Assembly (NCBI GenBank): GCA_003339415.1
Contig: PDHQ01000016.1
Coordinates: 72,000-135,999 of the forward strand
Origin: Ophiocordyceps camponoti-saundersi (nom. inval.)
Lineage: Eukaryota > Ascomycota > Sordariomycetes > Hypocreales > Ophiocordycipitaceae
Length of the DNA stretch: 64,000 nt
Reading direction: 5' to 3'
Position numbers and translations under genes: made by a program. Each line of letters begins with the position of its first letter. The stretch's first letter is position 1. Positions 1-11,790 of the stretch are shown in pieces. The notes beneath the pieces are model-generated. The model made no database searches, was not told where the DNA came from, and saw only the letters and a list, made by a program, of their open reading frames with translations.

Positions 1-453
1 CGAGCTCTTGGCCGTGGCATAACAATCTTGGCTTCCTAGGCATTAGGAAGGAAAAACCTTGACGAGGGATGAACAACTTTAAATCAACCCCACGACGAGG
101 GATTTTCCCCGAAGAATCCGTTTCAAGCGCTATCGAAAGGCAATATCGTCAGCCAAGCCTTGATCCTCACACTTATCCACACCTAAAAGAGAAAGGAGAT
201 TTATGCTTTTACTACATACTTATTTTCCGAGCCTATGCCATAAGGAAGGAAGGGAAAAATACAGGGAAAGGAAGTAGAGTCATCTGCTAGGATGGCTCGC
301 ATGAAACGCCTCTCTGAGGATTTTTGAATACGATGCTGAGAGGGAATGGAGTGAGTTTCGGGTCTAGGCATTGTGGACATTGCAATTCTCTCGAAATTTC
401 TATGTACATACAGAGGCATGGGTGAGAGATACGGGATGAGTTCCATAATTAGC

Positions 454-459
454 TATAAA
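454..459 (+). promoter_or_regulatory. TATA box of the lipase gene
   Basis: A perfect TATAAA lies 108 bp upstream of the lipase start codon at 562. That distance suits a short 5' UTR in a filamentous ascomycete. It suggests a strongly inducible, TATA-type promoter, as is common for secreted hydrolases. This is inferred from sequence alone. Confidence 0.5.
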
Positions 460-561
460 ATGCTCCAAGGGAGCAGCCGTGATACCTCTCCAGCTCCCTC
501 CTCATTCACATCAATTACTGTACAAGTCGCAGCTGTCTGTCTCGAAGACTCTCTCTACACA

Positions 562-2571
562 ATGCAGCTCACAAGGGCTATTCAGCTCCTTGCAGCTTTG
601 CAGATCGTCGGCCCGTCCAACGGTCAGCAAGGTAAGGAACATACAGTTCTGCGGGCCCGTTTCGTGACGGAGTTCTGATCTCCAACTAACCCGGTCTTTC
701 TCTCGAATAGTCAAGGTCACAATCCCGGCCGAGAAAACCACGGCCGAACAGTTTAGCTTGTTCGCCAGGCACTCGGCCGCAGCGTATTGCGATGAAGTAT
801 ACACGGCGGCCGTCAACTCCGACATGTGCCTCGAGGTTGTCGGGAAAGCCGGGGAAGGGTGTGAAGCTTCCGCGAAGGGCAAGATGACGCACCATTTCAG
901 ATACGAATGGGGCGATGTCCCTGCCTATATGGCGACGTTTCCCGACAAGAAGCTCGTCGTCTTGGCCTTTAGGGGTACGGTTCTTTCGAATTTTAACAAC
1001 GACCTGGTAGATCTTCACAAGAAGGAGAGGAGCTCGATCATCGGCGGAGAGTATGTATTTGCCTGGATGAATCCCCCGTTTGGCGAAACTGACGTGTTAT
1101 AAGTGAGCTTTGTAAGGATTGCTTCCTACACTCGGGTTTCTCCTACGCCGTCGCCAACCTGAGCACGGCCATTAAAGACGCCGTAAGCGAGCAAGTGAAT
1201 GAGATGGGACCAAAGCAAGTCCGCGTCGTCGTTACCGGCCATTCACTCGGAGGGGCTCTAGCGACCATCACAGGAGCCTGGCTGCGGACCAAGTTCCCGG
1301 AGACGACTTTCGACGTTTACGCCTATGGCTCTCCTCGTGTCGGTGACCATAAGTTTGCTGACTTCGTCATGGGACAGAAGAACGGGCATACGATGCGCAT
1401 CACGAAAAAGGCCGACGTCGTCACCTCCATTCCTTGGCATCTGCCCCCCCTCATGGATTACGCCCACGTCTATCCCGAGTTCTGGTACGAAGACGGGCTT
1501 AAGACGGACAAGGGCGTTGTCAACCCCTACGAAAACGTCGGTGCCAAGACGTGCTACACGAGACGATGCGGTAGTGACCAATGCGGCTTCAGTCCCGTAG
1601 ACCTGAAGCTGTGGGAGACCTGTTCCATCTCCGACCACAGTGGTTACGATGGAGGGCTCATCGTCTGCGACAAGGATAGGGATACCTTGGCCACCAAACC
1701 CAACAGTCAGGACAAGTTCATTGACGAGATGCCAAAGGCGATGAACAAGTTTCTCACCGAGAGATTCCTGCTCTTCGCCGCTCATGCCGTCGACCCTGCC
1801 TGGAAGGGATCCGTGAGGCTCTGCGACCTGCTTCCGACGGCCGGAGGTCCGTATGTAGGGGCCTTTTGCGCCGTGAGGGTGATCCGGCCCATGACAGCCC
1901 AGTCGGAAAGGCTCTTGGTCTTGAGCTTCCACGAACCGGCCCGGACGACGACATTGACGTCGGAGCAGCACACGTTCGAATCAGCCTGTGCCGGCTGCAA
2001 AGTCAACGCCGACTTCCTTCAAGCTCTCCGGCCGCTGATGCCACCACCGGCCACGCCCTCTCCTCACGATCTCTTCTGGGCAGTGAAGCACCTGAACGAC
2101 ACCGACGGCAAGACGGACCAGCCCAACCACCGCGTCGTCTTCACGGGCTACTGCGGAGGCGGCGCCATGGCCACCCTCGCAGCCGCCTACTTCCGTGCCA
2201 AGGGTTTCCCCGTCGACCTGTACACCTTTGGGTCTCCGCGAGTCGGAAACGAGGCTTTCGCCAAGTTCGTCACCGACTATGACAAAGCCGTCAGCGCACG
2301 AATCACCGGCGGCGGACACCAGGTCGTTCTCACGCCGCACAAGAAAGACCAGTACCGCCATTACAGCCCGGAGTTTTACTTCCCGCAGGGCTTGGTCAAC
2401 GTCGAGTCGGCTAAGAACCTCAAGATCTGTCACGGGGTCGAGGCTGAGGGCTGTAGCCTTCCTTCGTTTTCGTCTGGGTTGGAGGGTCAGGCTGCGCCTC
2501 CTGGGGAGCTGATTTACCCGTCCAAGGTCATTACTTGTTCTTCGTTTGTTGCTCCTGCAAAGGGGATGTGA
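562..2571 (+). CDS. Secreted tandem-domain class 3 (fungal) lipase, second domain degenerate
   Basis: Exons 562-631, 711-1050 and 1104-2571 give 625 aa. Both introns are GT-AG with consistent phases (first with branch site CTAAC). Residues 1-23 form a signal peptide, so the product is probably exported to hydrolyse glycerides. Domain 1 carries FRGT (oxyanion region), GHSLGG with nucleophile Ser184, the YGSPRVG strand, the Asp region ADVVTSIPW and the His region YAHVYPEFW, so its Ser-Asp-His triad looks complete. Domain 2 (about residues 380-600) repeats the same order (FHEP, GYCGGG, FGSPRVG, RHYSPEF), but the serine is Cys487 and the Asp position is not conserved (GGHQVV). An intact plus an impaired copy suggests an internal duplication in which one half lost or changed catalysis. 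The family call is firm; the substrate is unknown. Confidence 0.9.
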
Positions 2572-4940
2572 GGCTGAGGGCGAGTCCCATCTTGATGCTA
2601 TACATACTACCTACCTACCTACCTAGCCAGTAAGACGCTGGATAGACGGCGTTGAAATAGAAGGATAGAACAGAAGAAGAAGCCAATCGTGAATCTACAT
2701 ACAAACTACCGATCTAAGCCTCTTTGCGCGGTTAGTGTTGAGTGTATGGGACAAGAAGGGGGTTGGATCATCGTCTTGACACCGGGAGAAGGGGAAGAAG
2801 CAGAGCAGGGAAGAGATTTTGATGGGAGGATTTTGTACAAGAAGGATATAATGAACGTCTTCACTCTTCTCTCAAGTGATGATGCCATTGTGATGTTCAC
2901 GCTATACATGGAAAGGTGGGTGAATGTAGGTATATGAATGTGCGGTTGACGAGAACAAAGGGAAAAGGAGAGAGTCCCCCTTACTTCATCAAGAGACTAC
3001 CCGCCTACCCTGGGGTGCTCGTCTCTTCCCTCCTCGACCTCCTTCTCCTTCTCCTTCTCCTCCTCCTCTTCCCATCTTAACATGAGCGAGCAAGGATGAA
3101 CTGGACCTCAGGCTCCCTCGCCCGTCACGCCCGAGGCAGAAGCTGGAAAGAAGACGAGGCTCGACAAAAGCAACACTTTGCTCGCGTGCGCGCCCTCGCT
3201 CAGGGGAAGTCTCGAACGCAGCCACCGCCACCTCCACCTTCACCACCACCACCACCACCACCACCACCATCACTTCCACCGCCACCAACGAGGGAGGCGG
3301 CGGCGGCGGCGGCAGCGGTAGCAGTGGATGCAGTGGATGGCGTCCCCCGCGACGACGCAGGACCACCACCACCACGACGCCCTCATCAGCCGCCGTCATC
3401 GTTTCAGACGAGAAAAGCAAAGCTGCTCGAGCGTCCAGACTGGGCTGGACTCGGTAAGAAGACGCAGCAGAGCAAGTGCCACCGCCGTTCGATGATGAAG
3501 AGGATGGAAAAGCAAGCATCCGTCTCGGAAACAGGGACCCTCTCCCCGACTGGCTCGGACCGTGGCCGCAGACGCATACGCCTCGCTCGTCTTGCTGCCT
3601 TGGCCGATGATGGGATGACGACGGTCATGGCCCAGCCGCGACCTAGTCGGGCCTTTGACCGGCCCGCAGTTCTCGATGCTGAAGACATGTTTTGAAAGAT
3701 TTCTCTTTCGTTTCGAAGCCTCTTTCTTTCTCTTACTTTGTCTGACGAGGGAAATACATGTTTCTTTGGTGGTGGTAAAATGGCCATTCTTTTTCCTCGT
3801 AACACCATGGCGACGGCTGCCAACGAGAGAGGGCTGTGTCTGCACGGCGTACACGTGTGTCACAGCCTCACCCTCCTCCGTCACCTGCGCGAAGCCAAAT
3901 CAGGAACAAGCCATGGCGCTTCGAGATCAAGTTGAATCTGAGCATGTCACAGTTATCAATACGACTACGAGGTGTGTGCTCGAAGGAGAAAAGAAGACGG
4001 ACAGACAGACAGACAGCATCCGCGCGCGCACACACACATACACGACATACACACAGACATGCCTGGTAGGTGTATGCATACCTATGTTACATGGCCTCGC
4101 AGCAAAGGGATAAAGACACGAAGAGATGATGGCATCAACAAGGGACAGAAAGAGGGCCATGGTAGTATATACGAGTGACAAGAATCCACCCCCTCCCTCT
4201 GCAATGCCAGGATAAGCAGGCCCTTAAGCATCAAGCATCGAGCATAATCAAAAGCCTTCCAGCCCCCCTCCCTCACTCTACCTTCCCTCCCCTTGACCCC
4301 CCCCCCCCCAGGCTGTGGCGTTACGCAAATAAATGAAGCACAAGCTGGCCTTTTCCCCCCCCCCACCCTCCAAAGATGCCGAGAACCAAAACAGGGATGG
4401 GCTTAGGACACGAGGAGGATCCGAACCGCGCCGAGAGAGTATCTAAAAAGGGGGGGGGAGGAAAGTGATGTATATATTTCCCCCATCATCAGACGTGAGG
4501 CGTAAAAAGAAGACGGACATGGAACGAGGCTGAAGAAGAGCGAAAAAAAAGAGAAGAGGAAAAGAAAAAAAAAACAATAATCTGAGGCTGAAATAGAAGG
4601 AGTAAGAATTGTGTACAAAGAAAGAAGAGGAAGAAGGAAAAAAAGGTGAGGCTGAAGAGGGATAAGAAAGAGATAAAGATGAGGCTGATGAAGGACAAGG
4701 GAAAAAGAAAGGGAGTAAGATGTTGAGGCTGAATGAACAGGTTGAGGTGGGAAAAGTCATGGTGAATAGGAGATACAGGATAATCTGATGGATTTCCGAG
4801 GCTGAAGAAGATGGCATGGTAATAGCCTGATAGGAGAAGGAGGAAAGAGGAAACATGGGTGTCAGCACGTTTTTTTGCTTACTTGGACCATCTCGAGTAG
4901 GTGAGAAGCGAGAGAGAGTGTGAAGAGAGAGAGAGACAGA

Positions 4941-4973
<33 letters not shown>

Positions 4974-5281
4974 GGAGGGAGACACAGAGAAGAAAGACAG
5001 GATAGAGAAGAGGGGGGGGAGTCACGGCAGGACGCATCTCGGGTGCCACCACCAAGGCAGAAACCCTTGTGCGAAGTTGGAACCCCCCCCCCTCTTCAAG
5101 ATATCTGGTTTCCCTTTCGGGGTAGGTTTCGGCGAAGAAGACTGTAAAGAGTTGGCTGGCTCGTTGGTGTTGGACAGGGGGGGTGGGGGGGTGAAATGGA
5201 TGGATAGAGAGTAAGAGAGAGAGAGAGAGAGAGAAAGAGACAGAGAGGAGAAAGGAAAAAAGGGTAAACAGAAGAAGCCCG
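2572..5281. other. Gene-free, low-complexity stretch
   Basis: I see no supportable gene. The stretch holds short TACC repeats near 2610, CAC/CCA and GCG runs at 3220-3320 that create a proline/alanine-rich ORF, C homopolymers at 4299-4310 and 4356-4364, and purine-rich AG repeats at 4920-4975 and 5213-5235. Confidence 0.6.
4920..4975. repeat. (GA)n microsatellite
   Basis: This is an interrupted dinucleotide GA tract with occasional GACA units. It accounts for the R/E/S/L-rich spurious ORFs on both strands here. Confidence 0.8.
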
Positions 5282-6146
5282 TCACCGTTGACGGGTGACG
5301 TGGCTTGCATTGTCCTTGCGCTTCGGCTGAGAAGGCGTCTTGCAACTCGGACAGGTATCAGTATGATGAACCCTCTTGAGACACCTTCGACAACGCCACC
5401 ACCCACCACCACCACCATTCGTCGCCACGGCAGAAAGGTCAACAACAGGCCGCTGCTGCTGCTGATGATGACGCGCATCGTCTCGGCCTCCCATCACGAC
5501 GACGGGATTATTACTACGCTTCTCGATATCCTCCTTGTGAAACTCCCGCAGGTGATCTCGGAAGTGATCCAGTCGATGGAACGGATCTTGATGGCGTGAG
5601 CAGCGGGGGTAGTCGCATATGAAGGAGTCTTTTACTGAGTCTGGGGCGTGTCGGTGTTTGTAGTGCCGGTCTAGGTCTGCTCTTCTCTTGAATGGTCTTG
5701 AGGTGCAGCCTGGATGGAGGCAGCAGACGGGGAAATCGCGACTTCTATTAAGGAAGAAAGAAAGAAAGACATGAGATTCTTTTTCTTTTCTTCATGAAAA
5801 GAGGAATAGAAGGGGGAAAAGAAAAAACAAAGACTGACTGTAAATCTTGTTGTTGTTGTTGTCGTACTGATGATGATGCCTCGTCAACGCCCCCCTCCGT
5901 CCAGGGCAAAGGCGAAGGAGAATCGTAGTCGAAGAGGTAAGCGCCGACGACGGAGCTGCCGTCCGAACTCCCACCGCGGGAGAGAGGTTCGGCTTCGTGG
6001 ACGATTCTTCGGGGCGTGTGGCATGTTCTGCTTGATGATGGGGGGGAGGTTGAGGGGGAGGCGCTTTTGGTGGATGAGGTTGAGCGGTGGTGATGATGGT
6101 GGTGATGGTGGTGGTGATATATCGGCATGCGATCTCTTGGTTCCAT
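5282..6146 (-). CDS. C2H2 zinc-finger protein with C-terminal zinc ribbon
   Basis: Exon 1 is 5839-6146 and exon 2 is 5282-5744. They are joined across a 94-nt intron (GTCAGT...TAG) with matching phase, giving 256 aa. The gene is invisible in simple ATG-to-stop ORFs because exon 2 has no early start. The N-terminus carries ten consecutive His (11-20), then a Ser/Pro-rich region and a Gln run (96-100). Residues 110-135 are a C-x4-C...H...H finger with the fungal PFKRRADLDRHYKHRH pattern. Residues 146-172 are a second finger (CDYPRC...HLREFH). A CxxC/CxxC pair at 221-224 and 234-237 forms a zinc ribbon. This layout matches fungal hypothetical C2H2 proteins presumed to be DNA-binding regulators. 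The chosen start has no upstream stop constraint, so an extra 5' exon is possible. Its target is unknown. Confidence 0.78.
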
Positions 6147-6420
6147 TGCGTTTTTTTTTTCTTTCGAGGAAGATGGAATGAATGAGGAAGGGGAATCTGT
6201 TTGTATATCTTGCTGGTGAGGGGAAGAAAGAAAGGAAGATGGAAGGGTTAAAGATGATGACGAGGGAGGTGAGTATTGTTCAAATTCAGGTCGGATATAT
6301 ATGCATATGTATACACTATATGATGGATGGATGGATGGATGGATGGATAGTGTGTATATATGCATGCATGCATATATGTATATATGTATGTGTAGTCCGC
6401 AGAGAGAAACAAGGGCCCTT

Positions 6421-6454
<34 letters not shown>

Positions 6455-6586
6455 CGGCCCCAGTAGTCATATCAGCGAAAGGAACCGGGGTCTTACGCCA
6501 ACCCGAGAACAGTATGTAAGAAATCATTTTTCCTTCCCATCCTACCTACTACATGTATGTATATGCATGTGTATGTACGGATAGGT

Positions 6587-6588
<2 letters not shown>

Positions 6589-6617
<29 letters not shown>
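6589..6617. repeat. (TA)n microsatellite
   Basis: An almost pure TA dinucleotide tract, bordered by GTAGGTA and CTACC, within a larger field of TATG/TAGG repeats. Confidence 0.85.
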
Positions 6618-8365
6618 CTACCACGCACAGATATGTGTATACTATATATATGTATGTAGTATGTGTATATGTATGTCCGTAGGCATGTCTCCGTATGGAT
6701 GGATGGATATCCGTAGATGCCTCTATGTATGTATGTATGTAGATTAATCTGAGCCTCTCTCCCTCTCACCTCTGCTCCTCTCCTCATCCATCTTCACATC
6801 TCACTCCCTCCCCCTCTCAATATACACACACACACCAATCTCACACCTTCTAGAACCCCATCCCCCTACCCATCCCTACCAATCCCACTCCCCCACCGAA
6901 CCAAGAAAACACAAGAAACCCTCACCCATCCATCCAGGCAACCACCAACCACCAACTCCCCCCCCCTATATTCAGCCATTTCCAAATTAAAAAAAACAAC
7001 AACAAAAGAAACATCCCCGTTCAAAGCCCAAAAAAAAAACTCTTCATCTTCATACTGCAATCGTCAGCTGCCACGGTATCCAATAAGACCATCCGGAAAT
7101 ACCAAGCACACAAAACACCACCTGCAAGGCATCGGATAGGAACTGTTCTCTACGCAAGTACATACACACGTACCTAGGTATATAAACAACAGAAGAGTAA
7201 TGTCAGGGAAGGTAAGCAACAAAAAAAACCACGTGTTTCTTTTCTTTTTCCCTTTCTTTTCCCTTCTTCACCTCAATATCTCGTTCGCCTCATCGGAGGA
7301 GAAAAAAAGAAAACCATAAGGAAAACATAAGACAAAGCCGAAAATCGGAACAGTCATGCAAAAAATCACGTGATGGATCACGACAAACTCCTCTTCTCAC
7401 ACATCGCATCTCACCATCCCCTCCCCGATTTCATTTCACCCCACCAATGCAAAGGAGAACGAAAATCTCGGGCCTTGATGATAATCCAGATACCGTCATC
7501 GCTTATTTCTAACCTCAACAGGCAGGCAAGCCTCCCCGATCTCACGGCCCACGTGTATTTTTTTTGGCTTCCCTCTCTTACATATACCCGCCCTCCTTTT
7601 CAGCCCTGTCATCGTCCGCTGAAAGGGTCCGGTCTACGGCGCGATGCAAGACAAAATACGCACACGCACACGCACACACACACACACTCGCACAAGCACG
7701 TGTATGAATGTATGGATGTATGGATGTACAGAGTGAATCCCTGTTTCCCCCTTCTTGATATATCCCAGTCCCTCCCATCGGAGATATCCCTCTCCTTTCC
7801 ACGGATAGCTTTAAACCCCCCCCCCATCGTTCTCGTGATCCATCCATCCATCCATCCATCTACACAAGTCTCTCTCTCACTCGGCTCCGACTCTTTGGTC
7901 CTTGGCATGATTACACCCCTTCCCTTGCCAACCTAGCCATCTCTTTCTTAGTCTTCGCTATAGCCCTTATCCCCCCCCCCCTTCTTCTCTCGTGAGCTCC
8001 CTCATCTCACTCACATGAACTCTACATACAACATACATACAAGCCTCAAACATACATATAACAAAAAAAACAACCGACTTACTCTTCTTCTTCTTCCTCT
8101 AACCCTCCCCCCTTTTCCTTGGCACATTTTCCTTTCGCCCCCCCTCCCTATCTGTCGATTTTTCTTAATTGCTTATGAATTGGCACATCTAAGCCTCTCT
8201 CTCCTCTTTCCTCCGTGAGATGACAACAACGCACGACTCAGCCCCTCCCCCCCCTTTCCCCCTCCCCTTTCACGGCCTGCATCTCCGAGTACGGGAAGAA
8301 AACAAAGAAAAAAAGGACACATCAGATAGAATGCAGCAAGGGGGGGGGAAGAAGGAGGGTAGGAG

Positions 8366-8370
<5 letters not shown>

Positions 8371-8406
<36 letters not shown>
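8371..8406. repeat. (GA)n microsatellite
   Basis: An uninterrupted AG dinucleotide run of about 36 nt following a G8 homopolymer near 8341. It explains the spurious R/E- and S/L-rich ORFs here. Confidence 0.85.
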
Positions 8407-8408
<2 letters not shown>

Positions 8409-8879
8409 AAAGTAACCCTGCCAGGGACAAGACACCGTCACTCTTCTCATGTATGTACATATGTAGGTAGGTCTGTATGTAGGTCTGCATCGTCATATTT
8501 ACTTCTTCCGCGCAACCCATCAACGGCCGCTCCCGGCCCGCCGGCACCAACGTCACCGCCGAACTACCCACATACGGATACATGCTCCTACCTGTAACCT
8601 ACCCACCTACTACCACTACTACAGCCTTGGCCCGGAAGCCCGACACTTGCATGCCCCGATAAGGCTGCATGTCATCACAGTCATGAGATGCAACGGTTAT
8701 CGCATAACTGCTTTTCTTTTCTTTTCTCTTCACTTGCTGCTGCTGCTTGTATAGCCGGATCCTCTCCTCTCCTCCGCTAACCACGTCGACCATCGCGTCA
8801 TGCAATCCCCGTGATACCTCATACATATGTGCCTTCTTCCCTAGGGCCCTGGTCACCTGCCAGGCGCCCGCAACCAACT

Positions 8880-11044
8880 TCAGATGTCGTCCTCTAGAAA
8901 CTTGTAGGCAAACTTGAAATCGGCTTTCCGTCGGTTCATCCTGCGTGTCCCGCGTCAGCGACATGTCCAATGACGACAATCATCTCGGTGCACTTACCAC
9001 GTGCTCTCGTAGTCAAAGAACCGGTATGTCCCTTGCTCAAACTCCTCCGTGATGTTCTTCGGCTCCTCGTGCCGCTGAAACCACGTCTGGTACTGCTTGT
9101 GAAACCGCCAGCTCTGGTCCTTGAGCGCCTTGGCCGCCAGGTATTGCTGCGCCGTCCCCTGCTTGTAGTAAAACACGTAGAACAGCGTGTCCGGGTCGAT
9201 GCGCGAGTATAGCCGCGGGTCGTCGAAGATGGGCAGAGGCTCGCGCGGGAACCCTGAGCCGACGTTGAGAGCCGGCAAGTCTGGCCGATACGTTCGCGGC
9301 ACCTCGGCGTCCGCCGTCTCAGGACACGTCGCCTGGCTGGCAGCCATCATCCGCAGCGTCGATGGCGCCGCTGACGAGTGCGCCGGCCGCTTACGTGACG
9401 TCTCGAACGTGTCCACCAGGTCCTGCAGCGACGCTGGCAGGTGGTAGATGGACTCTTCCTCGGGCTCCTCCGCGATCGGCTTGATCCCGTTAGCGCCGCC
9501 GTTGGCCTGCGATGTCGGCGCCACGTCGACGCGAGACGCCGACGTCGCACTCCTCCCGTGTGGCGTCGTGTCCGACGAGGATGTGGAGGACGAGGAGGAC
9601 TCGGTAGTTACCGTTGCCGTTGTCGTGACCGCCGCCGCCGCCGCCGCCGCCGCAGCAGCAGCTGCAGCCGCTGCCGCTTGCTTGCCTGCCGACCTGGACC
9701 GCCTCGAGGAGCGGGATGATGATGACGGCGCCGGCTCGGGGTCGCCCGCCGCCCCGGACTTGGGCTCTGCCGGTTGTATCGACGTGCTGGCCGGAGAGCT
9801 CGTCGCGCTCGTCTTGGCCTGCTGCGTCGCCGGCACTGGCAATACGCTGCTGCCGCCGGGCGGTGGGGGAAGCGGTGCGATTCCGACGTTGTTCCTGTCG
9901 CTCGCCGCCGCCGCCGCCGCCGCCGAGGCGTACTTGAGTCCCTCGCCCGCGGGCCTCGTCGGTACCGCCGCGGGCTTCATGGCCGGGCCGCTCGTCGCGC
10001 CGCCGCCGATGGTCGACAGCGGCGTGTGCAGCGTCGCCAGCGCCGGTAGCGGCGACTTGGTGGGCATCGTCGCTTTTCGCCCGCTTCCGCTCCCGCTGCC
10101 GCTCCCTATCGACCCTCCTCCGCTGCCGCTTCCGCTTGCCGTCGCGGCATCCGTCTCTGCTCGTTGGGCTCTCCGCCCCGTAGCTTTGGTCGGCGGTTCC
10201 GGCTCGGTGGCCTCGTCCTGCACGGATTGCGTGTCCAGTGACGAATTCTTCTCGCCGTCTTGGTTCATGCCAAAGACGCCCTCGTCGTCGTCGAGATTGA
10301 GGTCGTTGTACATCTCATCGTCCTGCATGAAGTCGTCCGTCATGCCGTCCGAAACGTAGTAGCGGATGCTCTCCTCGAGGTCGTTGACCTGGTCCGTTTC
10401 GATACCGCCATTCTCCAGCGACCGACGGATCAGCTCGAGTTTCCCTTGATGCCACTTATGCCGCTCGATGACCCGCTCGATTTCGGCCATCCGATCGGCT
10501 TTGGACCCTTGATTCTTACCCTTCTTCATGGTGGCCTGTATCGATTCGCCCTCGGCCTCGAGCGCCTCAATCTGTTGTTCGAGCTCGTCCACCATACTGC
10601 TGAGGAACTCGCTGGCCTCTACCTTGGCCTGCTCCTTCGGGTCGAGCTTCGCGGCGGCGGACAAGCCTTCTTTGGAGTAGGCCTTTGTCTTCATAGCCTT
10701 TTCGACGGCTTTGAACTTTTCCATTTGCTGCGTGCGCGCGTCAGCAGAAAGGAACGAGAAGCGGAGGGGAGGGTTCGGGCACCACCGACCGTTTCTATCA
10801 GCTTGCGATGCTCCAACAAGGGAGCCTTGTCCTTGATGTCGTTGCTGGCAGCCCATGTCTTGATCTGGTCGCGCAGCCGTTGCAGCTTCTTGATCTCTCG
10901 TTTGAGGTTGTCTTCGAGCTTCTCTTTTTGCGCCGGGTTGTTGGATTGCTCGATCTTCTCGTAAATGGCTTCGAACTCGGCGACGCCCTCGGCCACCTTT
11001 TTGAAGCATTTGTCGACTTCTTGTTGCAGCTTCCTTGCCGCCAT
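8880..11044 (-). CDS. CCR4-NOT complex subunit 3/5 (Not3/Not5)
   Basis: Exons 10790-11044, 8998-10727 and 8880-8940 give 681 aa. Introns are 62 and 57 nt, and phases agree. The N-terminal 235 residues are the Not3 coiled-coil domain ([40 protein letters not shown] across the first junction). The middle is low-complexity, with a long alanine run and Ser/Gly/Pro tracts. The C-terminus is the NOT2/3/5 box ([40 protein letters not shown]). The last exon supplies [19 protein letters not shown] and the true stop, which a reading of the second exon alone would miss. In yeast and animals this subunit belongs to the CCR4-NOT deadenylase and links mRNA decay to transcription and ribosome sensing. Filamentous ascomycetes usually have one gene for Not3/Not5. 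Confidence 0.93.
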
Positions 11045-11790
11045 GGTGTCGTCGTGCAGCCAGCGTAAGGTGTGTGATAATTAACTTGCCAGGGAGGCGA
11101 CGCGTCAGCAAGGCGCCTGCTCAACCGCTTTTTCCGGTCACCGTGGCTGGTTGGTCGATCTCTCGGGGGGGGGGATGCAGGAGAGGCGGTATGTACGCAC
11201 TGATAGAAGGCGAAAGGTTGCTGATGATAGCAGGTCGTCGGATCTGGCCACGCGGTGGCTGATGTTGGGAGGGCGCTGGCGCTGGACGAAGCGGAAACGT
11301 TTGTTGAGAGGGATAGCTGAGGTCGATTGACCGTTTCGTTGAGATTAGATGAGAGACGAAGGTGATGGATGGGCGTGGAACGGCAGGGGGCGGCTAGAAG
11401 AAAAAAGACGAGGCCAGGCACTCACGGAATAACAGGAGGTAGGTATCTAGGACCAACTGATGTTAGGACCTGCGAGCGGTTACTGTAGAGATCATGCTGA
11501 TAATGCGGGAGCTATGGGAGAGAAGAAGGACTGGGCGATGTTTCTTAAAGCTCTGAAGATATATTTGCGTCTTTTCCGATCAATAAGAATAGCCTGATGT
11601 GGCGATGGTCTGATATAAAATCATTCATGCTATCTCATGAGCATGCGAAGATACATGTCGCAGATGAGGATTTACTTATATAGAAGTCACATGACGTCGC
11701 GTCTCCAGCTTGGGTGTGTTGTCCACTCAGTTTATTTTACACGCCATCTCACTACAGTCACATTGACCGCCTCGCGCGCCCCTTGAGCTG
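11045..11790. other. Divergent promoter between Not3/5 and DTD
   Basis: About 750 bp separates two genes transcribed away from each other. Apart from a G9 run near 11167, the sequence is not low-complexity. No specific operator was recognised; both neighbours are housekeeping genes, so shared basal regulation is plausible. Confidence 0.5.

Larger units (their letters stand above)
6147..8879. other. Gene-free, microsatellite-rich stretch
   Basis: I see no coding signal on either strand. The interval holds the GGAT run at 6322-6347, (CT)n at 6420-6441, (TA)n at 6589-6617, ATGT/TACC tetranucleotide runs, (CA)n at 7660-7690, CATC repeats at 7839-7860 and (GA)n at 8371-8406. The sequence just above 6146 is the probable promoter and 5' UTR of the zinc-finger gene. 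Confidence 0.6.

Noticed and set aside
3096..3695. 199-aa plus-strand ORF with long Pro and Ala runs
   Set aside because: It is generated by CAC/CCA and GCG repeats, has no recognisable domain, splice signals or conserved tail, and overlaps comparable ORFs in the other frames. A short real gene cannot be excluded, but I cannot support it.
9448..10359. 303-aa plus-strand ORF opposite Not3/5
   Set aside because: It is the antisense reading of low-complexity (GCC/GAC/TCG) codons of the Not3/5 middle region; no independent motifs are present.
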